NCBI GenBank assembly: GCA_929200255.1
Contig: CAKMYZ010000006.1
Location: 93,829 to 157,828 of the forward strand
Reading direction: 5' to 3'
DNA length: 64,000 nt
Source: an uncultured Alphaproteobacteria bacterium
GTDB lineage: Bacteria > Pseudomonadota > Alphaproteobacteria > Rhodobacterales > Rhodobacteraceae
A program made the translations under genes and the position numbers. The notes beneath the pieces are model-generated. The model worked only from the letters and a program-made list of their open reading frames with translations, made no database searches and was not told the origin of the DNA. Positions within the stretch are counted from its first letter, which is position 1; every line of letters begins with the position of its first letter. Shown piece after piece: positions 1-9,723 of this stretch.

Positions 1-1393
1 TCCATTGCACCATGTAGTGGCAGCCGATACCGGCATAGGCCCGCGATCCTTCGGGGAGTCTGGTCGAGGAATTATGCGGACAGCCTGAACAGAAATGGGG
101 CAACCGGGCCGCGATTTCCGGCGCGTTGTCGGCGCGACGCGTTTCTGACAGTTGCGCCAGACCTGCGCTGATCCCGTCAGAACCACAGCCCTCTTCCATC
201 AGAATACCACCCAATTGTTCGGCAATCACAATCGGGTTCAGGGCGGCTTTGGTCTGGAAAATCTCTTCGCGACGCCCTTCGGAATGCTCATCACCTTTGT
301 GCCAGCCGTACACACGGCGGCCGCGGCGGTCATCAAACAGCGCCTCTTTGACCTGAACCTCAATGAGCTTGCGCTTTTCCTCAACAACAACAATCAGATC
401 AAGGCCTTCGGCCCACTCATGGAATGACGCCATATCCAGCGGCCAAACCTGCCCAATCTTATAGGTCGTGATCCCAAGACGCTCTGCCTCAGTTTCATCG
501 ATGTTCAGCAGTGACAGCGCGTGCTGCAAGTCCAGCCAGTTCTTGCCCGCCGCCACAAAGCCTATCTTTGCCCCCGGTTTGCCCCATTTCCGCTGGTCCA
601 TCTTATTGGCACGGCTGAATGCCTCGGCAGCAAAGCGTTTATAGTCAATCATCCGCTCCTCTTGCAGCTGCGGCGTATCGACCAAACGAATACTCAGCCA
701 GCCCTCGGGCAGGTCAAGTTCAGGGCGCACGAACGACAACCGATGCGGATCACCATCCACCACAGAGGTCACTTCAATCGTGTCCTTCATGGTCTTCAGG
801 CCAACCCAGACGCCCGCATACCGCGACAGTTCCCAGGCATAGAGTCCGTAATCGAGGATTTCCTGCACGCCTGCTGGTGAGACGATTGGCATATAGCAGT
901 CAATCATCGCCCAGTCGGACTGATGCAGCGTGGTCGAGCTTTCGCCAGTATGATCATCGCCCATCGCCATGATCACGCCGCCATTGGGGGACGTACCTGC
1001 CATATTAGCGTGGCGCATCACATCACCAGAGCGATCCACACCGGGGCCTTTGCCATACCACAGGCCAAAGACACCGTCGTGCTTGCCCTCGCCACGCAGT
1101 TCCGCTTGCTGACTGCCCCAAAGGGCCGTGGCCGCCAAATCTTCGTTCAACCCGGTTTGAAAGGTAATCTGCGCAGGTTCCAGCACATTTCGCGCGCGGG
1201 TCATCTGCAGATCAACGGCACCCAGCGGCGATCCGCGATAGCCTGTGCAGTAGCCTGCAGTGTCCAGCCCTGCCTTTGCATCACGGGCACGTTGCATCAG
1301 CATCAGCCGGACCAGCGCCTGTGTGCCATTCAGCAGAATCTGCGACTTTGACAAGTCATAGCGATCATTCAGCGATACATCCTGATGGCTCAT
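1..1393 (-). CDS. indolepyruvate ferredoxin oxidoreductase (alpha/beta fused type), N-terminal part; C-terminus beyond left window edge
   Basis: Reverse-strand translation from CAT at 1391-1393: MSHQDVSLNDRYDLSKSQILLNGTQALVRLMLMQRARDAKAGLDTAGYCTGYRGSPLGAVD..., open to position 1. The typical IOR N-terminus is recognisable. The ORF track lists only its antisense shadows. Confidence 0.85.
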   Translation of the reverse strand, partial: MSHQDVSLNDRYDLSKSQILLNGTQALVRLMLMQRARDAKAGLDTAGYCTGYRGSPLGAVDLQMTRARNVLEPAQITFQTGLNEDLAATALWGSQQAELRGEGKHDGVFGLWYGKGPGVDRSGDVMRHANMAGTSPNGGVIMAMGDDHTGESSTTLHQSDWAMIDCYMPIVSPAGVQEILDYGLYAWELSRYAGVWVGLKTMKDTIEVTSVVDGDPHRLSFVRPELDLPEGWLSIRLVDTPQLQEERMIDYKRFAAEAFSRANKMDQRKWGKPGAKIGFVAAGKNWLDLQHALSLLNIDETEAERLGITTYKIGQVWPLDMASFHEWAEGLDLIVVVEEKRKLIEVQVKEALFDDRRGRRVYGWHKGDEHSEGRREEIFQTKAALNPIVIAEQLGGILMEEGCGSDGISAGLAQLSETRRADNAPEIAARLPHFCSGCPHNSSTRLPEGSRAYAGIGCHYMVQW

Positions 1394-1431
1394 TTCGCAC
1401 CTCCCCGCGCGTCAAATATTTGCACCAACTA

Positions 1432-1452
1432 TAGGTCAAAATTGCTGACCTA
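1432..1452. promoter_or_regulatory. 21-bp inverted repeat TAGGTCA-N7-TGACCTA in the divergent ior/lysR intergenic region; contains a T-N11-A LysR box
   Basis: Read directly: taggtcaaaattgctgaccta. Confidence 0.6.
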
Positions 1453-1551
1453 CAAAGTGGAAAATAATCGCTAAGGGTGTTTGCATCGAAACGGGTTAAG
1501 CGCGTAATGTTCTACCAATTCGAGCAGCAAAATGATTGGGCAAGGGGCAAA

Positions 1552-2460
1552 ATGGACTGGGACAAGCTAAGAATCTTCCACGCAGTGGCCGATGCTGGCT
1601 CGCTCACACATGCGGGTGATGCGCTGCATCTGTCGCAATCCGCTGTCAGCCGCCAGATCAGAGCGCTCGAAGAATCACTGAACACCACCCTTTTTCACCG
1701 CCATGCGCGCGGCTTGATTCTGACCGAACAGGGTGAATTGTTGTTCGACGCGACCCGCAGCATGAACAAACGGCTCGAGGCCGCCGCCGCACGTATCCGC
1801 GACAGCGAAGAAGAAGTCTTTGGGGAATTGCGGATCACCACGACAATAGGGTTCGGCACGCTCTGGCTCGCGCCGCGTCTGCCCAAGCTTTATGAACAAT
1901 ACCCCGACCTCAAGATCGACCTGATGCTGGAAGAGCGCGTACTTGATCTGCCCATGCGCGAGGCTGACGTCGCAATCCGCATGAAGGAACCCAGCCAGGC
2001 GGACCTGATCCGCAAGCGGCTGATGTCCGTGCGTATGCGTCTTTATGCGACGAGTGCCTATCTCAAACGGCATGGCACGCCAGAAAGAGTGGAAGAACTC
2101 GGCAAGCATCGGTTGCTCTGCCAAAGCCTGAATTCCATTCAGGTGGCCGCAGGTGCAACGCTTGTCCAGCACCTGATGACCTATGACATTCCCAGTGTCT
2201 TCACGGTCAACAACTACTTTGGCGTCCTCCAGGGGGTGCTGAATAACATCGGGATCGGCGTGCTGCCTGACTATGTGACTGAGGATTTCCCCGATCTGGT
2301 GCGCGTGCTGCCTGATCTGGAAAGCGCTGAAGTGCCCGTGTTTCTGGCCTATCCAGAAGAACTACGGCAATCCAAACGGATCGGCGCCTTCCGCGATTTC
2401 GTCCAAGAGGAGATATTCGCCCACCGTCGCAAAATCCGCGAGGCGCAGGCAGCATCGTGA
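1552..2460 (+). CDS. LysR-family transcriptional regulator
   Basis: MDWDKLRIFHAVADAGSLTHAGDALHLSQSAVSRQIRALEE: classic LysR HTH. The internal ATG at 1552 is preferred over 1477. Confidence 0.9.
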   Translation: MDWDKLRIFHAVADAGSLTHAGDALHLSQSAVSRQIRALEESLNTTLFHRHARGLILTEQGELLFDATRSMNKRLEAAAARIRDSEEEVFGELRITTTIGFGTLWLAPRLPKLYEQYPDLKIDLMLEERVLDLPMREADVAIRMKEPSQADLIRKRLMSVRMRLYATSAYLKRHGTPERVEELGKHRLLCQSLNSIQVAAGATLVQHLMTYDIPSVFTVNNYFGVLQGVLNNIGIGVLPDYVTEDFPDLVRVLPDLESAEVPVFLAYPEELRQSKRIGAFRDFVQEEIFAHRRKIREAQAAS

Positions 2461-2550
2461 CGCAGCCATGCGCTCAGAGCATAGCGGCTTTGCGAAGAAT
2501 GATCTCCTATTCTTCTTGAACGGTTAAATATTGCGCACTATCTGAAGTCT

Positions 2551-2628
2551 CGAAGGCGATGATGCTTCGCGCTCATCCTCTTCACCTCCCTGTTGGACTT
2601 GCCGGGCCCTGCGCCCGGCATTTTTTTT
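2551..2628 (+). ncRNA. candidate orphan small RNA (about 75-80 nt) with anti-SD motif and intrinsic terminator
   Basis: Promoter-like TTGAAC (2516-2521)-N17-TATCTG (2539-2544); CACCTCC at 2583-2589; terminator stem GCCGGGC/GCCCGGC followed by T8. No ORF fits the interval. Confidence 0.5.
2601..2628 (+). terminator. Rho-independent terminator
   Basis: gccgggc-cctgc-gcccggc-a-tttttttt. Confidence 0.85.
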
Positions 2629-2791
2629 GCCACCAAGGCCGCGCACTGGACCTGGTGTTGCATATGATCACGCAACAGGCCGAACGCGATAGACGGGCAA
2701 TTGCGACTGTCACGAAACCGTAATCGTCTATTGCGGCTTTATCCCTCCGTCCTGCCCCGCTATGACACCCCCAAGATTTCTGGGGACTGCC

Positions 2792-4951
2792 ATGACCGAA
2801 CCAACCATCACCGAAGACCTGATCGCCGCGCATGGGCTGTCGGCCGACGAATACCAGCGCATTCTTGAGATTATCGGGCGCATACCGAGTTTCACCGAAT
2901 TGGGCATCTTTTCAGCGATGTGGAACGAACATTGTTCCTATAAATCTTCCAAGAAGTGGTTGCGCACCCTGCCTACGGAAGGGCCCCAGGTCATTTGCGG
3001 CCCCGGTGAAAACGCAGGCGTTGTCGACATCGGTGACGGTCAGGCGGTGGTCTTCAAGATGGAAAGCCACAATCACCCCTCGTACATTGAACCCTACCAA
3101 GGTGCGGCAACAGGCGTCGGCGGCATCCTGCGCGACGTCTTTACGATGGGCGCGCGTCCGATTGCAGCGATGAACTCGCTTAGCTTTGGTGAACCTTCGC
3201 ACCCCAAAACCAAGCAGCTGGTCAATGGTGTCGTGGCGGGTGTTGGCGGATACGGAAATTGCTTTGGGGTGCCAACAGTTGGCGGCGAGGTCCGCTTTGA
3301 CCCTGCCTATAACGGCAACTGCCTTGTGAACGCCTTTGCCGCCGGCCTCGCTGACTCAGATAAAATCTTTTACTCGGCCGCCTCCGGTATTGGTATGCCC
3401 GTTGTCTATCTTGGCGCAAAAACCGGCCGTGACGGCGTTGGTGGCGCAACCATGGCCTCGGCCGAATTTGACGATAGCATCGAGGAAAAACGCCCCACCG
3501 TGCAGGTCGGCGACCCCTTCACCGAAAAACGCCTGATGGAAGCAACGCTTGAACTGATGGCAACGGGTGCTGTGATCTCGATCCAGGATATGGGTGCTGC
3601 TGGCCTCACCTGCTCTGCAGTGGAAATGGGCGACAAAGGCGGGCTTGGGGTCAAACTGAACCTTAACGCCGTGCCTCAGCGCGAAGAGAATATGACCGCC
3701 TATGAGATGATGCTGTCTGAATCCCAGGAGCGCATGTTGATGGTGCTTAAGCCAGAGCTTGAGGCCGAAGCCCGCGCCGTGTTCGAAAAATGGGATCTTG
3801 ATTTCGCGATCGTGGGTGAAACCATCGCCGAAGACCGTTTCATCGTTGAACATAACGGCACGGTCATGGCTGACCTGCCACTGGCTACGCTCTCTGGCTC
3901 GGCCCCGGAATATGACCGCCCGTGGGTGCCGACCCCTGCCCCTGCGCCGCTTGACGATGTGGTCGGTGTGCATGCAATTGACGGCCTCAAGGCGCTGATC
4001 AGCAGCCCGAACTACGCCGGCAAACAATGGGTCTATGAACAATATGACCAGCAGGTCATGGGTGATACCGCCCGCACACCCGGTGCAGGCGCTGGCATCG
4101 TGCGCGTGCATGGCACGGAAAAGGCGCTGGCTTTCACCAGCGACGTGACCCCACGCTATGTCAAAGCCAACCCGGTTGAGGGGGGCAAGCAGGCGGTGGC
4201 CGAGGCTTACCGCAACCTCACATCTGTCGGGGCGACGCCGCTGGCGACAACCGACAACATGAACTTTGGCAATCCTGAAAAACCTGAAATCATGGGGCAG
4301 TTCGTCGGCGCCATCCAAGGGATCGGTGAAGCGGTCAGCGCCCTTGATATGCCGATCGTTTCGGGCAATGTATCCCTTTACAATGAAACAGACGGCACAG
4401 GCATCCTGCCCACGCCAACCATCGGGGCGGTTGGCTTAATTGCCCATCCCGATCACATGATCACAGGTCAAATCCGTGACGGCCATGTGCTCTTGCTGCT
4501 GGGGGAAACGGCGGGGCACCTTGGGCAATCGGCCCTGCTGGCCGAGGTCTATGGCCGTGCCGAAGGCGACGCGCCACAGGTCAATTTGACGGTTGAGAAA
4601 GCGCATGGCGACTTCATCCGTGCCAATCACGCCCAGATCAAAGCCTGCACGGATCTGTCCGACGGTGGGCTGGCCCTTGCTGCGTTTGAGATGGCAGAGG
4701 CCGCCGATACCGGCATCACCCTGGATGTCGAGGACACACCAACCCTCTTTGGCGAAGATCAGGGGCGCTATCTGATTGGCTGCAACTTTGATCAGGCCGA
4801 GGCCTTGATGATCGCGGCCAGCAATGCCGGGGTCACACTGACCACTGTTGGCAAGGCCGGCGGCGAGGACGTCACCTTTGGCAGTCAAAGCGCCTCTTTG
4901 GCCGAACTTCGCCACATCTTCCGCACGTCATTTGAAAGCGCAGTTGCCTAG
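2792..4951 (+). CDS. purL: phosphoribosylformylglycinamidine synthase subunit PurL
   Basis: 719 aa from [45 protein letters not shown] is a PurL signature. Confidence 0.95.
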   Translation: MTEPTITEDLIAAHGLSADEYQRILEIIGRIPSFTELGIFSAMWNEHCSYKSSKKWLRTLPTEGPQVICGPGENAGVVDIGDGQAVVFKMESHNHPSYIEPYQGAATGVGGILRDVFTMGARPIAAMNSLSFGEPSHPKTKQLVNGVVAGVGGYGNCFGVPTVGGEVRFDPAYNGNCLVNAFAAGLADSDKIFYSAASGIGMPVVYLGAKTGRDGVGGATMASAEFDDSIEEKRPTVQVGDPFTEKRLMEATLELMATGAVISIQDMGAAGLTCSAVEMGDKGGLGVKLNLNAVPQREENMTAYEMMLSESQERMLMVLKPELEAEARAVFEKWDLDFAIVGETIAEDRFIVEHNGTVMADLPLATLSGSAPEYDRPWVPTPAPAPLDDVVGVHAIDGLKALISSPNYAGKQWVYEQYDQQVMGDTARTPGAGAGIVRVHGTEKALAFTSDVTPRYVKANPVEGGKQAVAEAYRNLTSVGATPLATTDNMNFGNPEKPEIMGQFVGAIQGIGEAVSALDMPIVSGNVSLYNETDGTGILPTPTIGAVGLIAHPDHMITGQIRDGHVLLLLGETAGHLGQSALLAEVYGRAEGDAPQVNLTVEKAHGDFIRANHAQIKACTDLSDGGLALAAFEMAEAADTGITLDVEDTPTLFGEDQGRYLIGCNFDQAEALMIAASNAGVTLTTVGKAGGEDVTFGSQSASLAELRHIFRTSFESAVA

Positions 4952-4953
4952 GC

Positions 4954-4984
4954 TTTCTATGTCTAGTCAAACTTTCGCCGAAGG
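4954..4984 (+). repeat. dispersed 31-bp repeat, copy A
   Basis: TTTCTATGTCTAGTCAAACTTTCGCCGAAGG; matches copies at 19599 and 60745. Confidence 0.7.
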
Positions 4985-5049
4985 CATCCCACTTGTCCGC
5001 GCACCCAAGCGCACCTAGTTTAAGTGCAACTGACCCAAAGGACCCGATC

Positions 5050-5286
5050 ATGCCGATCACTGCCCATGAGATTGAAACCCTACTGCGCGACAGCTTCCCC
5101 GACGCACAAATCAACGTGCAGGGCGATGACGGCGCGCATTTTGCAGCAGAGGTGATCGACGAAAGCTTTCGCGGCAAAAACCGGGTGCAGCAACAGCGGG
5201 CCGTCTATGCAGCCCTCAAAGGTAAGATGGATGGGAACAACGGCGAACTGCACGCGTTGGCGCTGACGACCAAGGTGCCTGACTAA
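5050..5286 (+). CDS. BolA family protein
   Basis: MPITAHEIETLLRDSFPDAQINVQGDDGAHFAAEVIDESFRGKNRVQQQRAVYAAL; BolA-like. Confidence 0.9.
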   Translation: MPITAHEIETLLRDSFPDAQINVQGDDGAHFAAEVIDESFRGKNRVQQQRAVYAALKGKMDGNNGELHALALTTKVPD

Positions 5287-5291
5287 AGCAG

Positions 5292-5543
5292 ATGGGCTAC
5301 AATCTGATCATAGTGGGTATTCTTGTCCTGGTTATCGCGGCGTTCGTCGCACGTGTTTGGGGCCTTGTGCGACAGGAAACACATGATGACGAACGCGGGT
5401 CTACCCGGAAGTCAGGGTTCCATATAATCCATGCAGACTACTCCTCTGGGATGTCGGGGCACCAGACAACTTACAAAGTGCCCTGCGATCCACAGGAATA
5501 CGCGCAGCTTTTCATTCCAAAAGAAACGGAAACCAAGAAATGA
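5292..5543 (+). CDS. hypothetical single-pass membrane protein (83 aa)
   Basis: One N-terminal TM segment (YNLIIVGILVLVIAAFVARVWGLV); overlaps the grxD start by 4 bp in the bolA-grxD unit. Confidence 0.75.
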   Translation: MGYNLIIVGILVLVIAAFVARVWGLVRQETHDDERGSTRKSGFHIIHADYSSGMSGHQTTYKVPCDPQEYAQLFIPKETETKK

Positions 5544-5899
5544 CAGCCCAAGACCAAATCAAAGAAACCGTCACTAACAACGACGTCGTCCTTTTCATGA
5601 AGGGCACCAAGAGCATGCCGCAATGCGGTTTCTCGTCCCGCGTCGCTGGTGTGCTGAACTTCATGGGCGTTGATTTCAACGACGTGAACGTGCTGGCCGA
5701 CGACGAAATCCGCCAAGGCATCAAGGATTATTCCGACTGGCCCACGATCCCGCAGCTTTATGTCAAAGGCGAATTTGTGGGTGGCTGCGATATCATTACC
5801 GAAATGACACTGTCAGGTGAGCTTGACACGTTGTTCAGCGAAAACGGCGTAGCCTACGACAAAGACGCCGCCGACAAGATCCGCGAAGCAAACGCCTAA
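5540..5899 (+). CDS. grxD: Grx4-family monothiol glutaredoxin
   Basis: VVLFMKGTKSMPQCGFSSRVAGVLN: CGFS active site. Confidence 0.95.
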   Translation: MTAQDQIKETVTNNDVVLFMKGTKSMPQCGFSSRVAGVLNFMGVDFNDVNVLADDEIRQGIKDYSDWPTIPQLYVKGEFVGGCDIITEMTLSGELDTLFSENGVAYDKDAADKIREANA

Positions 5900-5908
5900 A
5901 GTCCGCAA

Positions 5909-6295
5909 TCAGCGGGTCTCGATCTGATCCGCGATCGCTTCGGTCTGTGCTGCAATCTCCGCCAGGGCCTCAGTGATTGATGCCGGCACTACCGGCACCT
6001 CAACCCGCTGTGGCTCCGGTACCGGGCGGGCTTGCAATTGCTCTACCGTCGCGCGCATTTCACCTGCTTCGACCTCCAGCTGGCGCACCTTGTCTTCCAG
6101 CCCTGCGGTTTTATCCGCCAGCATCAGCCCTGCCATCAGCAACATCCGTGCTTCGGCCAGGCGTCCTAACTGATCCGCCAGATGGGCGGCCTCTGCGTCC
6201 AGCATGCCCGCGGCAGATTGCAGAAAGTGCTCTTCGCCTTCCTGGCAGGCCACCTCAAAGGTGCGGCCCCCGATACTGATCTCAACCTGCGGCAT
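5909..6295 (-). CDS. zapA: cell division protein ZapA
   Basis: MPQVEISIGGRTFEVACQEGEEHFLQSAAGMLDAEAAHLADQLGRLAEARMLLMAGLMLADK. Confidence 0.85.
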   Translation of the reverse strand: MPQVEISIGGRTFEVACQEGEEHFLQSAAGMLDAEAAHLADQLGRLAEARMLLMAGLMLADKTAGLEDKVRQLEVEAGEMRATVEQLQARPVPEPQRVEVPVVPASITEALAEIAAQTEAIADQIETR

Positions 6296-6746
6296 TGGAT
6301 GTCTCCTCGATCAGCGGCTTCAGCTCGGCCAGAATAGCGTCAATCTCGGCAGCATCAGCAGAACGCTGTGCCGCCAAGGCCTCGATTTCGGCGGCGACAG
6401 CGGCGTCATGCAGTTCAGGGGCCAGACCGGTTGTTACCGTCTCGCGCAATTGGGTATTCAGCGTGCGCAATTGCTGGTTTGAGGCCCGCAGTTGCTGCAA
6501 TTCCTCGTCCAGTTTCAAAATCTGTGTCTGATAGGTCTCGATCCGTCCGGTCAGCTTGGCCACCTGCGTGTCCTGACGCTCCTGAAGCTGGGCAACACGG
6601 GCTTCCAACGCTGCATTGCTGGCGCGTTCGGCACTCAGAGCATCCTGCAGAATATCATCGCCATCGCCCTCTTGCCGGTCAAGCCCCTGCCTGATCCGTG
6701 CTAACGCCGCTGTAATGCGGCTCTCCAATGCACTGATATCACTCAT
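6282..6746 (-). CDS. hypothetical coiled-coil protein
   Basis: 154 aa, heptad-rich; overlaps zapA start. Confidence 0.8.
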   Translation of the reverse strand: MSDISALESRITAALARIRQGLDRQEGDGDDILQDALSAERASNAALEARVAQLQERQDTQVAKLTGRIETYQTQILKLDEELQQLRASNQQLRTLNTQLRETVTTGLAPELHDAAVAAEIEALAAQRSADAAEIDAILAELKPLIEETSNAAG

Positions 6747-6959
6747 TCACCGATCCTCTGTTGCGTCACACATAGTTTTCCGCGCGCTATGGCGGACCGA
6801 ATCGTGCCGCTAACCCCAAGCGTATGCGATCCCCCGCCCCCCCGCAAACCAACGATGCCCACAATAAGAGGAACTTAGCCGTCATGCTTGAACTCCCTCT
6901 TGGGCCTGCTATGACGCTGTCGAGCCTAATGTTTCTCTTGCCAATAGGACCTGAACACC

Positions 6960-8978
6960 TTGGATATTGCAGCCCTGCGCACCGCCCACCCCGATCACTG
7001 GCAGAAAGCCACCGCAATCCGCACTCTGACGCTTGACGCGGTTGCGGCTGCAAACTCCGGCCACTCTGGCATGCCCATGGGCATGGCCGATGTGGCGACC
7101 GTCCTGTTTGAGAAGCACCTGAACTTTGATCCCAAAGCACCGCACTGGCCCGACCGCGACCGGTTTATCCTATCCGCCGGTCACGGCTCCATGCTGCTGT
7201 ATTCCCTGATGTACCTGACCGGCTACGAAGACATGCCGCTGTCCGAGATCAAGAATTTCCGCCAATGGGGTGCCAAAACCGCTGGTCACCCTGAATTTGG
7301 CCATGCCCGCGGTATCGAGACGACAACAGGCCCGCTTGGTCAGGGTATTGCGAATGCGGTTGGCTTTGCCATTGCCGAAGAAATCCAGCGCGCCAACTGG
7401 GGCAAGAAAGTGATCAACCACCACACCTATGTAATGGCCGGTGACGGTTGTCTGATGGAGGGTGTCAGCCAGGAAGCAATTGCGCTGGCGGGGATGCAAA
7501 AGCTGTCCAACCTCATCGTCTTCTGGGACAATAACAACATCACCATCGATGGCACCGTTGACATCGCCGACATTACCGATCAGCCGATGCGCTTTAAAGC
7601 TTCCGGCTGGCATGTGCAGGAAATCGACGGGCACGATCCTGACGCTATCGATGCCGCGATAACAGCCGCCAAGAAGGCCGGCAAGCCATCCATGATTGCC
7701 TGCAAAACCCATATCGCATTGGGACACGCGGCGCAGGATACCTCGAAGGGTCACGGCGCGCTGACCAATGCAGACCAACTCAAAGCCGCGAAAGAGGCTT
7801 ATGGCGCGCCCATGGGTGACTTTGAAGTTGCCGCGGACGTCAAATCCCAATGGGAGGCCATGGCCGCACGCGGCACGCAGGCCCATCAGGACTGGCAGGA
7901 CCGGTTTGAAACGCTGTCCACCAACAAGCAAACCGATTTCAACCGGGCTTACGCAGGTGAACCGCCCAAGCGCCTGTCCGCCACAATCCGTGCCTTGAAG
8001 AAGCAGATTTCCGAAGGTGCGCCCAAGGTTGCAACCCGCAAGTCCTCAGAGATGACGCTGGAAGTTGTCAATCCGATCATGCGCGAAACCATTGGTGGTT
8101 CGGCTGATCTGACCGGGTCCAACAACACGCTGACCTCTGACATGGGGACATTCCACCCCGACAACCGTAAGGGCCGCTACATCTATTACGGGATCCGCGA
8201 ACACGGCATGGCCGCGGCAATGAACGGTATGGCGCTGCATGGTGGGGCCCGGCCCTATGGCGGGACTTTCATGTGTTTCACGGACTATGCACGTGGCGCG
8301 ATGCGTCTGTCTGCCCTGATGGGCCTGCCAACAACATATGTGATGACCCACGACAGCATCGGACTTGGCGAAGATGGCCCAACGCACCAGCCGGTTGAAC
8401 ACCTGGCAATGCTGCGTGCGACGCCAAACACGAACGTCTTCCGTCCTGCCGACACGGTTGAAACGGCAGAGGCCTGGGAAATCGCGCTGACATCGCAGAA
8501 AACACCCAGCGTTCTGGCACTGACCCGCCAAGGGGTGCCAACCGTGCGGACCGAACATAAAAACAAAAACATGGTGGCACAGGGTGCCTATGTGTTGGCC
8601 GATGCCGAAGGCAAGCGACAGGCGATTCTGATGGCCACCGGATCTGAGGTCAGTATCGCGATGCAAGCACGCGAGATGCTCCATGCTGAAGGGATCGGTA
8701 CGCGCGTTGTCTCAATGCCATGTTGGGAACTTTTTGCGGCACAGGATGAACGCTATCGCAAGCGCGTCCTGCCCGGTGGCCCTGTGCGGGTCGCGATTGA
8801 GGCGGGTGTGCGCTTTGGCTGGGATCAATGGCTCTTTGGTGAGCGTGGCAAGCGCGAGAAATCAGATTTTGTTGGCATGCCGGGCTTTGGGGCTTCCGCC
8901 CCGGCTGATCGGCTATATGAAGAGTTCGGCATCACGGCAAAAGACACCGTTGCCAAGGTGAAATCCCTGATCAAGTAA
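6960..8978 (+). CDS. tkt: transketolase (TTG start)
   Basis: 672 aa; [43 protein letters not shown] thiamine-diphosphate motif. Confidence 0.95.
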   Translation: MDIAALRTAHPDHWQKATAIRTLTLDAVAAANSGHSGMPMGMADVATVLFEKHLNFDPKAPHWPDRDRFILSAGHGSMLLYSLMYLTGYEDMPLSEIKNFRQWGAKTAGHPEFGHARGIETTTGPLGQGIANAVGFAIAEEIQRANWGKKVINHHTYVMAGDGCLMEGVSQEAIALAGMQKLSNLIVFWDNNNITIDGTVDIADITDQPMRFKASGWHVQEIDGHDPDAIDAAITAAKKAGKPSMIACKTHIALGHAAQDTSKGHGALTNADQLKAAKEAYGAPMGDFEVAADVKSQWEAMAARGTQAHQDWQDRFETLSTNKQTDFNRAYAGEPPKRLSATIRALKKQISEGAPKVATRKSSEMTLEVVNPIMRETIGGSADLTGSNNTLTSDMGTFHPDNRKGRYIYYGIREHGMAAAMNGMALHGGARPYGGTFMCFTDYARGAMRLSALMGLPTTYVMTHDSIGLGEDGPTHQPVEHLAMLRATPNTNVFRPADTVETAEAWEIALTSQKTPSVLALTRQGVPTVRTEHKNKNMVAQGAYVLADAEGKRQAILMATGSEVSIAMQAREMLHAEGIGTRVVSMPCWELFAAQDERYRKRVLPGGPVRVAIEAGVRFGWDQWLFGERGKREKSDFVGMPGFGASAPADRLYEEFGITAKDTVAKVKSLIK

Positions 8979-8996
8979 CCAGTGAAGGCATCGACG

Positions 8997-9545
8997 ATGA
9001 CATACCTCAAGGTCGGCGGCGCATTGGCCGCCCTCGGCATCGTGGTGTTGGTAAGCTGCGCAGAAGACGCGCAACCGCCGATCGCTGCAAAGACCGATGA
9101 CGTTGATGCCTTTGCGACAACCCTGCTGAACGATATCCAGCCTGCATCCATCGCAGAGGGCCGCGAATACTGCGGCTACATCTTTGAGAGCGGGGCTGGC
9201 GGGCTGGCGGCAACAGCGCCCAGACGAGGCAGCGAAGACTACTGCGACCTGCCCGAACCCGATGACAGCGTCATCGCTTCGTACCACACGCACGGCGGGT
9301 ATTCAGAAGATTACGACAACGAAGTCCCTTCGACAGATGACGTCATGGGTGACTTCGACGCCGGGATCGACGGCTACATCGGCACCCCTGGTGGACGTGT
9401 TTGGCTGGTGGACTACGACGCCCAGATCGCCCGGCAGCTTTGCAGTGAGATGTGTATTACATCTGACCCGAAGAATGATCCCGGGGACGCGGGTTTCGTG
9501 CCGCAGAGCTTTACACTGGACGAACTTCGCGCACGATTCGAATAG
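8997..9545 (+). CDS. DUF4329-like lipoprotein with JAMM-like HxH...SxxD motif
   Basis: Lipobox LVSC near the N-terminus; SYHTHGGYSEDYDNEVPSTDDVMGDFDAGIDGYIGTPGGRVWLVD. Confidence 0.7.
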   Translation: MTYLKVGGALAALGIVVLVSCAEDAQPPIAAKTDDVDAFATTLLNDIQPASIAEGREYCGYIFESGAGGLAATAPRRGSEDYCDLPEPDDSVIASYHTHGGYSEDYDNEVPSTDDVMGDFDAGIDGYIGTPGGRVWLVDYDAQIARQLCSEMCITSDPKNDPGDAGFVPQSFTLDELRARFE

Positions 9546-9603
9546 ATGTATGAGGCGACCCTCATGCTATGTTTGCGATAACAACGCGATCCGGATCATA
9601 CGG

Positions 9604-9617
9604 TGTTACCGCTAACG
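9604..9617. promoter_or_regulatory. LacI-type operator-like site 1 upstream of first gap
   Basis: TGTTACCGCTAACG. Confidence 0.55.
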
Positions 9618-9622
9618 CCCCG

Positions 9623-9636
9623 TGTTAACGGTAACA
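9623..9636. promoter_or_regulatory. LacI-type operator-like site 2 upstream of first gap
   Basis: TGTTAACGGTAACA, near-palindromic, 19 bp centre-to-centre from site 1. Confidence 0.65.
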
Positions 9637-9723
9637 TATTGGTGTGAAACGCTTTTTTTCTTCCTCACTCCCCCCCTACACCCTATACTCTGAAGAATAG
9701 CAATTGCAGCCCAAGGATATCCT

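Noticed and set aside
126-1351. Overlapping plus-strand ORFs at the left edge
   Set aside because: Antisense to the indolepyruvate oxidoreductase, whose minus-strand frame is continuous and family-like.
3356-4318. 320-aa minus-strand ORF inside purL
   Set aside because: Entirely antisense to an unambiguous purL; His/Arg-rich low-complexity translation typical of shadow ORFs in GC-rich genomes.
7170-8684. Long minus-strand ORFs (253 aa, 212 aa) within tkt
   Set aside because: Antisense shadows of transketolase; no recognisable domain.
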